Translations under genes and position numbers: made by a program
NCBI GenBank assembly: GCA_944326495.1
Contig: CALVEE010000013.1
Span: 1 to 19,564 of the forward strand
From: Candidatus Gastranaerophilales bacterium
Lineage (GTDB): Bacteria > Cyanobacteriota > Vampirovibrionia > Gastranaerophilales > Gastranaerophilaceae
Direction of reading: 5' to 3'
Length of the DNA stretch: 19,564 nucleotides
The notes under the pieces: model-generated
Told to the model about the DNA's origin: nothing
What the model saw: the letters and a program-made list of their open reading frames with translations, nothing else
Database searches by the model: none
Shown here: positions 17,001 to 19,564 of the stretch, one piece after another
Layout: each line of letters begins with the position of its first letter
Numbering within the stretch: the stretch's first letter is position 1

Positions 17001-18964
17001 AAAGCTTCGGACTTGAAACAAGCCTTGTGCAGGGGCCTGATGGAGCTGTTTTATCAATTGTAGGCAAAGGCAATTCTTATATTGCTAAATCTGCAAGCAC
17101 AACAAACGCCTCTAATGTTGTAGATGTCCTGTTTACCAACGGTGTCGAAGAAACAAACGAATACAGCGGTCTCCAGCAGACTTCTACTCTTGTGACAACA
17201 TTTAGCGACGCAACTCTGGATACTAAGTTAAGCTACTATGACACCCCCTGGGGTACCGGCATGCTTACGGCAGAAGGCGATTTGAGTGTTACTGTAAACG
17301 GAGTAGAAAGTGTTATTAAGATTACTGCTGATGAGACTTTCGGAAGCTTAATTGAGAAATTTAATGCGCTGGGCTTAGAAGCTACGCTTGCAAACGGCGA
17401 ATTAATGATACAAAGCGGCTACGATACGTTTACTATAAATACAGCCGGAACAACCTCCAGCATACTTTCTACAATAGGATTAACTTATCATAACGATTTG
17501 GGCGGTTATGTTGCAAGTGATGATACAGTACTTTCAACAACAACTTCTATTGAAGAAAAAACACTCTCTGTTTCAAATTACGCTGATATGAATACGAAAC
17601 TCGGAACGCTGAATATTTCAGACGGAAGCCTTACTGTATACAGAAACGGCGAACGCGCTACTATCCAGATAGATTCCGATGATACTTTCTCAACTCTTAG
17701 ATCAAGATTAGCAGCAGCGTTTAGTGATTTAGAATTAAGCTTTGAAGACGGATACTTAAAAATCTATTCAACCGATCCGGATGCCGATGTTCAGGTAGGT
17801 TCGACAACTGATAAAGGTAATTTTGCCGCAATAACCGGTATTACAAACGACGGAAGCGGTTCGGTTAAGAGTGCGCGTGAATTGTACTGCGTAAACGGCG
17901 ATTCTGTTATTACAACCTCAGGCATTTTTAGAAACGGTGATGTAACAGAAGGTACGTTTATAGTCGGTAATGCAACATTTACTATAGACGATAAAACAAC
18001 ACTTTCCGGTTTGATAGCCCAGATAAATGCAAGCGATGAAGCTAATGCAACAGCATTCTGGGATAATATCGACGGTAAACTCGTAATTAAATCAAGAACC
18101 ACAGGCTCCGCTTTTGTTAACATAGAAGCCGGAACAAGCAATTTTACCGATATTATGGGGTACACAACAAGCGAATGGGCTGCAGACGGCTCGCTTGATG
18201 TTACCAGAATGAATATTGACACGCAGGAAGTCGGTGAAAACGCGAGAGTTCAGATTAACGGCACTACTTACACATCAACTTCTAATACAATAACAAGCGA
18301 TGTTTCGAGAATAAAAGGGCTTACAATTAACCTCAAAGGCTTGACCGAAGGCACTGCAGTTACTTTGACCGTAGAAAGAGATAAGGAAACTTTAGCAAAC
18401 GCAATCTCTGATGTTGTTGATTCATATAATGAATTGATGAAAAATGTTGACGAAGCAATCGCTACAGAAGGCGCTTTGCACGGTGAAACAACATTAAAAC
18501 TTATCAGAAACCAGTTAAGAAATATGATGACAAGCTCTGATAGCGGAACTACTATTTTTAGAAACCTTGATTCAATCGGGATTTCCGTAAGTGACGCGAG
18601 TGCAAGCAATATTTCAACAACAAACGAAGCGATTATTAATCTGGCGTTTGATAAAGACAAATTCCTTGACGCTTTTGAAGCTGATCAGGATGCAGTAAAA
18701 GAGCTTCTGATAGGCGGAGCAAACAATACGGGTATATTTACAAAAGTAGAAACTCTGCTTGAATCCGCTCTGCAGTCAGTAACTGGTTATTTCTCATCAG
18801 CAGACGATGCATATCAAAGAGAAATAAACCGCTTAGATGATAAAATAGCAAAAGCAAATGAGGATGTAGAACGCTACAGAGCAAGATTAGAAGCAAAATT
18901 CTCTGCTATGGATATGTTAATTGCTCAAATGCAGCAGCAATACAGTACATTTTTGACTACTTAA
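5057..18964 (+). CDS. fliD: Giant modular FliD-type flagellar cap protein (4635 residues)
   Basis: FliD (HAP2) forms the oligomeric cap at the flagellar tip that folds incoming flagellin, and in some pathogens it is an adhesin. The ends fit the family: residues 1-115 have the FliD N-terminal start (ISFSGLASGLDTSSWVESLV), and about 4390-4635 are FliD_C (SRIKGLTINLKGLTEGT, then VDSYNELMKN) ending in the usual coiled coil and EAKFSAMDMLIAQMQQQYS. There is no Sec signal, as expected for export by the flagellar type III system. The 4635 residues (about 480 kDa) compare with 450-700 normally. The excess is an array of about 29 flagellin-IN-like modules (about 122-4365), three with GLUG-type domains. 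The GTG at 5057 gives the exact family N-terminus; AAGCAGG (5041-5047) is 9 nt before it. The protein is Thr/Ser/Asn/Gly-rich. No flagellar neighbours are seen, so flagellar versus purely adhesive use is unproven. No frameshift breaks the 13.9-kb frame. Confidence 0.9.
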   Translation: MTISFSGLASGLDTSSWVESLVALKQAKVETLEEEKETVLLSQETLNNIKSFFSSFRSLIEKVTDAKFGVASMDLFTQNLATSSNLDVLTASATTEAEEATYNVLVDKLASETQAVSNYSYLTTIVQTTTATNDSKLTSLGVKAGNIGVTVNGVERGLTITENDTIATFIEKLQNIGVEASYNEETGVFSMNIDDGAINDIDGTGIVDALHLEGVNEGYTSDHLQTSQTDTVYSAATEATLLTELGVKAGVITIHANDRDYNVTITNSSTLGSFIADLENNNIEAELDATGVFTISDAEITNEGTTDILDALGLAVDIYGKTQSTGDLTHETVVTQTTTATSSTLLKDLGEGTAISNGQTVIVRDSNNEYTTITVGTTTTLGELLQEMSNAGLYAALNSDGTVEIAGGTITGGTFDAVEALGLEREPYTAMVTGDPLTETVEVHKLVDLQTRLVDDLKVTEGYLEVTDADGNLYYEKIYSGQTIADFMTDMGNLGIATSLDEETGILTITGGAFKTLTDADVQDLVNKGTIREPDSRYIKGTNLLECLYGSGTISTDHITVASTYSKTQALSHSVINTINASTTTSLGNLGLTNGTAVFDVRGEKRTINVNQTMTIEDLMDELEQVGIASSWDSEHSKIMIENATLTGGSSNLADVLNLTTTVSGKYVTSDALYSRETITIDATRDTVLADYGITNSMSTADRTVNLYNSDGTLADTMVVGEGTTIGNLLDWINGQGDISATLEDGYLTINNGYIENAALEASMGLETSNKSSYVLGSIMTVTTTAAVTGETTLGEIISTLGTTSAVQGGYNLSFNSHNLAVSANTTINELINLIYDNGGTAVLDNTGRLSINGGTLTGSVATALGITSITHTSSVSATGESLFTTKEEYADLDTTFADIGINNSSFIIHDNLGTAIRTISVTGTDTIGSFFDDLKANGIDGTISNGVITLNSEQGRYITGALANSLGLDTQTVTEVVNTTQSSTIGIVHTDTVLADLTSTLGAIGAITGSGQNILIYDENRTCIGTISNLTTSSTVEDMFNALKAWGIQGSIANGVMSFYSESGRYAAGTIMTNLGVTVQSGQNVTFTIAQTITSSGNLTYNETVTATEDSLISDFVSISGTSNVIVYDKENNAIGTVGVTNTSTFGDLFRGLAQYGIDGDIHDGVIKLSPDNGEYATGSVLTSLGINTTQIVGTKTVGVAFSSTTPVTYTVAEEATLDTTFAQLVGEYDYGKRIVVLNDKGVEQAQLDITSDMTIGDFFALLEPYGFETSIIDGVIRINSKDGWAIGEDGNTLLTDLGIELVYDRQTITTGMTSTSTIAVTYTSTVMATASTTMEELGVVTSGYLDTINPPAGHLTQAEAEAQGFTCVSDAASLQAALQAGEDVMLMSDIDLSGIDWTPINYNGTFDGNGYTISNVSISSFTSSGSRHYMAFFAATNGATLKNLRFENVSMNVSGLEVSSMSGQFRYGLLAGQLQSTNVENVSVEGEIYFDNVPLIGSNTYLGGLAGYVSYSTISSSYSNIDITGSCLQRLQAGGFVGNVYSSTITNCAASGGTSNVQRLINPTCLSGFAHSISSGTITNNKTEFQMKDFYISGVNSGGQHFHFAYNISDSVSSSGNVYDSRINPSAEQDSVSGVSSSNIAGDLSEFAILSEEGKIIGRFDITESTTIGDIMTMLGSYGIEAKLTDGVLSITSLNGNYVNGTVPKALGIEVEYGGSVYKTVGATTTSTAAVTYTTASVATETTTFNEILNPVINGTITATGVTGDVIAINNATDLGYLAQLVNTGNDMKGKTFILTNSINLNSISDWTSIGNANNPFAGTFDGSGLTISYMKQTLADDDQGGLFGYTDGATIKNINLSNFTVSETASTTSGYVYTGALVGYAKDSTISGVSSTNTSVTLGRSGYSGGLIGRLENSTIEWCSISGTIKTSAAQPRAVGGLIGQIYQGGTITACYNQATVSVDAETTGGLVGQMGLYTVAAGKTVTITDSYNSGTVANARTSATAGGILASVHYNNTNNCTLNILNCYNSGRVYTASSPNAHSGSIIGIFYNVNSITKSNTVNISNTFATTSGDAVGYTSDYNTLNDDTFQGGLSDSQLNSAASAVWSDTTWSGLNGSGLPTLRRNNDYTIDIKNPDGTRRTTLNLNGENTLSYLNTILHGYGISVSLEDGVLHFTSNNGNYVAGSLADALGITTSSTTTTTQTIGTVSTSTSQVVYTQTVTADASTTLLSLAGYKVDGTITASSVTGTVIAINSAADLYNLARLVSNGNSMSGKTFILTDDIDLSSYANWIGIGTTSHTFNGNFDGMGHTISNLKQRIVSSTNELAGLFKAANGTIKNIKLDNVSIYAETTSSGSSISAGALIGSGWNATISGIEVTNLDMTAAGYNVGIGGIFGFGMVDISNCYVSGEMEGNSLIGGIAARYAYGTGSNSINACQSDVHITQTDSSGMTGGMVGQLVLVQTHNITITNCVNNGRIDAPNSDNTGGLVGLILLDALDGTAGRTLNITNCLNKGNVVQGYDLVGDIYTNSTTGAVPLHTINYRYCYAFTGTNSKGLYGTSHGVGTVNATGLSTISPEFFAGNALARGFDPDVWDYIDGNIKTTNEYEINIDSALTGSNALQSKISFDSQNTLGDIINALSPHGQAYIRNGQVIFESDDLKLSGQGTDLLTAQKAVETNTLTYDSTIGGITGSLITRYYITVVTDGTSHTITVRATDTIADMLTMLASHDIEGSINDGLITLKGGQNVYIRGMSSTLKNALHIDSTYATSIIYERISDVIFTSSIASMTTSTTLGELGLASGSTANYTVGSNGKNYTVTVKSTDTVGDIMTTLAGFGIAGVIEDGKLKLIGSEDSYVVSFSSILGDLFQIQTGSGYTYNSHTYQAGTNTDSNKLSYQSVNTLTTSTTFGELGLGDVPPVTVVSNGVQYSITVKDSDTVDDFISTLAGFGISASVHDGKITIVGTEDAYVSAGGSVFDVLNLADGSGNNFTTKVETTFSNTASDHLTYDETKTLAYDTTFGELGIHEALVLVINPDHTMNPGIDGTIPIAITEEMTINDMLTALAGAGIQGQIFAGNLTFSGSDNAYVVLDYYSMTDSLAQALHLTTDTYTTVTSTTNANTTSNEQQHNTVRTMTTDTTFGEMGLTSNAYITVVSNGTQHVVTVTSSQTVDDIISTLAGYGISGAVANNGRLTFTGGVDTYIKDMSQTLKNILKLTAGQNNSWTTGTEQTWVNSDSDEQTEVKDDVLITGDTILSSIQGYNNGNGRLVVHQTNGKFTTITVSASSTIDDFFDQIADYGLVGTIGEDGKVTITGVGNVYLQAASGGTNILTALKMSNVISNVQTITSNRTSDTLTHTVTVAASGTTTLENLEDTAGNGITFNGSGNVSLVLETTSDAGNQKVTLNFSRTQSLYDVIDALAQYGIQASIDAAGRFSVSSSNLTDFDISGELGDFLMGNYTKEYGEDTTYNVSTNLVETTVVYMNDASKLADFGITGGNILITQQGVNYTINIDPTSIITIGDFRNLLAEYGFNSIIDSSGRLSVTGIGESYLSSIAGGSNILDRLGLTDWTLGEITQSSDHLTDTEVVVNTISMSDRIADLTDAAGNNLGITAGQIYVYQDGTRSTVNIDTNDTLETLAAKLSQYGITVGISQEGRLYFDGNNDSYLTTSGLSSANASNILSKLNIEGNWSTRYDSTSGKLQYTEEVINVVDRSTKLSDLKDASGNDLNITEGTYYVYSNGVRNTETITADTTVNDFMATLAKYGLIADIAEDGSISVGAYNNTYLATSALAGQNSNVVSTLFAEWDFVNIYTSNGLDIPTDEIRAINRDTKLADINEGTYQAGYITVVKDGVQTNIELKADDTVGTLMDELALYGFESVINEDGQLIIKNSGDSLLQNYTGSGQASNALTLLGIGVNDWISTNTYKSDTLNVVQTSTLDASATRDTLLSELGVSTGEYYVYNNGVKYTALISSDETLGSFMDTLKSFGLETSLVQGPDGAVLSIVGKGNSYIAKSASTTNASNVVDVLFTNGVEETNEYSGLQQTSTLVTTFSDATLDTKLSYYDTPWGTGMLTAEGDLSVTVNGVESVIKITADETFGSLIEKFNALGLEATLANGELMIQSGYDTFTINTAGTTSSILSTIGLTYHNDLGGYVASDDTVLSTTTSIEEKTLSVSNYADMNTKLGTLNISDGSLTVYRNGERATIQIDSDDTFSTLRSRLAAAFSDLELSFEDGYLKIYSTDPDADVQVGSTTDKGNFAAITGITNDGSGSVKSARELYCVNGDSVITTSGIFRNGDVTEGTFIVGNATFTIDDKTTLSGLIAQINASDEANATAFWDNIDGKLVIKSRTTGSAFVNIEAGTSNFTDIMGYTTSEWAADGSLDVTRMNIDTQEVGENARVQINGTTYTSTSNTITSDVSRIKGLTINLKGLTEGTAVTLTVERDKETLANAISDVVDSYNELMKNVDEAIATEGALHGETTLKLIRNQLRNMMTSSDSGTTIFRNLDSIGISVSDASASNISTTNEAIINLAFDKDKFLDAFEADQDAVKELLIGGANNTGIFTKVETLLESALQSVTGYFSSADDAYQREINRLDDKIAKANEDVERYRARLEAKFSAMDMLIAQMQQQYSTFLTT
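9085..9990 (+). other. GLUG-type insert domain 1 of FliD
   Basis: About residues 1344-1644. It starts after the module linker TTMEELGVV. SDIDLSGIDWTPI and FDGNGYTISN, the usual lead-in to GLUG repeats, are followed by GLUG-like turns (YGLLAGQL, YLGGLAGYV, QAGGFVGNV) and NCAASGG. After it the interrupted module resumes at SEEGKIIGRFDI and TTIGDIMTML. GLUG domains are beta-solenoid-like segments of surface adhesins and streptococcal IgA proteases. It has about four of the protein's few cysteines. Confidence 0.7.
10321..11440 (+). other. GLUG-type insert domain 2 of FliD
   Basis: About residues 1755-2128. It opens NGTITATGVTGDVIAI, then ILTNSINLNSISDW, then FDGSGLTISY. At least five GLUG-like turns follow (GGLFGYTDG, GALVGYAKD, GGLIGRLEN, GGLIGQIYQ, GGLVGQMG), with CYNQA and CYNSG strands between. 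It is the longest of the three and closely related to domain 3 in its first 75 residues. The host module resumes at YTIDIKNPDGTRRTTLNL. Confidence 0.75.
11768..12860 (+). other. GLUG-type insert domain 3 of FliD
   Basis: About residues 2238-2601. It opens DGTITASSVTGTVIAI, then ILTDDIDLSSYANW, then FDGMGHTISN, clearly homologous to domain 2. GLUG-like turns: AGLFKAANG, GALIGSGW, GGIFGFGM, GGMVGQLV, GGLVGLIL. Repeated ITNCxNxG strands lie between. The host module resumes around EINIDSALTGSNALQSK and NTLGDIINAL. Confidence 0.75.
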
Positions 18965-18966
18965 TG

Positions 18967-19509
18967 CTATAAAACAAAGCTTGTATAGCTTTTATCTATT
19001 TGCTCCTGATCTATTCCGATATAGCGCAGGGTTATAAAAGGACTTGAATGGTTAAAAATTTTTTGCAGCATAGCTACGTCCTGAAATTTTTTGTAATGAT
19101 GGTAGCCGAAAGTTTTACGCAAAGTATGCGTACCTATATGTTCTTCAATACCAGCTTCTTTGCAGGCATCTTTTATAATTCCGTATGCAGCAACTCTTTC
19201 AAGTCTGTTGTGAAATATGGTTTGAAAAAGCGGTTCATTATCGTCCCTGCCTTTTGTAAAATCTTCAAACATTGGTTTTAATTTTGAGTTAATAGGAAAT
19301 CTCTTGTATTTGCCGGTTTTTTTCTCGGTAATATGTATATAATTTTTCCCTTTAACATCGCCAACATTAAGAGCAAGAATATCAGAAATCCTCAGTCCGC
19401 AATTTGTCCCGATTGTAAATAACAATAAGTTTCTTTTACTTTTTTCTGCCAGAATTTTTTCAACTTTTTTAATATTTGCTTTATCTCTGATTGGTTCAAC
19501 AGTTGTCAT
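18967..19509 (-). CDS. Short tyrosine recombinase (catalytic domain only)
   Basis: Site-specific recombinase of the phage-integrase/XerCD/FimB superfamily, which cuts and rejoins DNA through a 3'-phosphotyrosine. The complete active site is visible: Arg40 (CGLRISD), Lys64 (EKKTGK), His128-Arg131 (HTLR), His154 (NHSS) and Tyr163 (RYIGI). At 180 residues it lacks the N-terminal core-binding domain of XerC/XerD and most integrases, and is close in size to the fimbrial invertases FimB/FimE (about 200). The strong ribosome site AAGGAG (19525-19520) lies 10 nt before the ATG, and a possible promoter TTGAAT/TATTAT lies at 19556-19530. Its TAG stop is two bases from the fliD TAA, tail to tail. It could be a phage or element integrase, or an inversion switch; no target repeat was found in the window. 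Confidence 0.9.
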   Translation of the reverse strand: MTTVEPIRDKANIKKVEKILAEKSKRNLLLFTIGTNCGLRISDILALNVGDVKGKNYIHITEKKTGKYKRFPINSKLKPMFEDFTKGRDDNEPLFQTIFHNRLERVAAYGIIKDACKEAGIEEHIGTHTLRKTFGYHHYKKFQDVAMLQKIFNHSSPFITLRYIGIDQEQIDKSYTSFVL

Positions 19510-19529
19510 CGATTATTTTCTCCTTAAAT

Positions 19530-19556
19530 ATAATACTTATTTTATCAGATATTCAA
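19530..19556 (-). promoter_or_regulatory. Putative promoter of the tyrosine recombinase gene
   Basis: On the minus strand TTGAAT (19556-19551), a short 15-bp spacer and TATTAT (19535-19530). The predicted start lies near 19523, within or next to the AAGGAG ribosome site, so the real start may differ. Weak. Confidence 0.3.
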
Positions 19557-19564
19557 ATCCCATT

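Larger units (their letters stand above)
5419..18150 (+). repeat. Array of about 29 degenerate flagellin-IN-like modules in FliD
   Basis: Each module, usually about 85-115 residues, has a Thr-rich linker ending TTLGELG-like, then a strand pair (VxxNGxxxTIxV), the core D-T-(I/L/V)-x-(D/E/S)-(F/L)-x(3)-L-x(3)-G-(I/L)-x-A-x(3)-DG-x-(L/I)-x-I, and then YxxG...LGL. I counted cores such as NDTIATFIEKLQNIGVEA, TDTIGSFFDDLKANGIDG, TDTVGDIMTTLAGFGIAG and DDTVGTLMDELALYGFES, ending with TTLSGLIAQINAS, which is closest to the canonical flagellin IN motif. Modules group into blocks by subtype: early ITGG type, then DGVI...GxYxxG type, then LAGFGIS type, then NAxNVLxxL type. This suggests block duplications. 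Similarity is mainly at protein level; the DNA has diverged, so the array is old. Confidence 0.85.

Noticed and set aside
5419..18150. CRISPR array or short DNA tandem repeats
   Set aside because: The periodicity is at protein level (about 85-115 residues) and the DNA copies are diverged; no identical short direct repeats with unique spacers.
17791..18660. Two long antisense ORFs (143 and 130 codons) under the fliD 3' end
   Set aside because: Their hydrophobic, Ser/Val/Leu-rich translations come from reading Thr/Asn/Ala-rich beta repeats backwards; no starts with ribosome sites.
5057..18964. Type V/autotransporter or RTX adhesin
   Set aside because: No Sec signal peptide, no C-terminal beta barrel, no GGxGxD calcium repeats; both termini are FliD-like.
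18965..18995. Terminator between fliD and the recombinase gene
   Set aside because: The best stem is AAAGC/GCTTT (5 bp) with a four-T run, too weak to call.

Overview
This is an AT-rich bacterial chromosomal window (roughly 35-40% G+C by eye). It has housekeeping genes, sigma70-like promoters, two tRNAs with encoded CCA ends, and a giant flagellar cap-type protein. The overall style (AT-rich, Gram-negative-type housekeeping genes, short secreted proteins, sparse operons) would suit a gut member of the non-photosynthetic Cyanobacteria (Gastranaerophilales/Vampirovibrionia) or a Firmicute-like gut bacterium. That placement is inference only; no 16S or ribosomal marker is present.

Left region (1-4400): tRNA-Ser(UGA) is on the minus strand with its own terminator and promoter, divergent from ruvA (Holliday-junction branch migration). 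A structured intergenic repeat, copy 1, follows. Next come minus-strand tRNA-Pro(UGG) with a terminator and tRNA-like debris beside it. A lone acetolactate-synthase-type ThDP enzyme ends in a terminator that overlaps its stop codon. After it lie a 62-residue ribbon-helix-helix regulator, with a 9-bp inverted repeat in its promoter region, and a secreted protein of unknown function. Copy 2 of the intergenic repeat lies just before the main gene.

Main region (4888-18964): a strong promoter (TTGAAA, 16 bp, TGCTATAAT) and a leader of about 135 nt drive one uninterrupted 4635-codon reading frame. Its two ends are those of the flagellar filament cap/hook-associated protein FliD (normally about 450-700 residues). 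The middle is about 29 degenerate copies of a flagellin-IN-type beta module. Three of them carry a domain of about 300-375 residues with GLUG-type motifs, always at the same slot in the module. No flagellar gene (fliS, fliT, fliC and so on) adjoins it. This giant, modular, adhesin-like FliD is the most notable object in the window.

Right end (18967-19509): a short (180-residue) tyrosine recombinase with the full R-K-H-R-H-Y set is convergent with the giant gene, with only two bases between the stop codons. The region beyond it is cut by the window edge.
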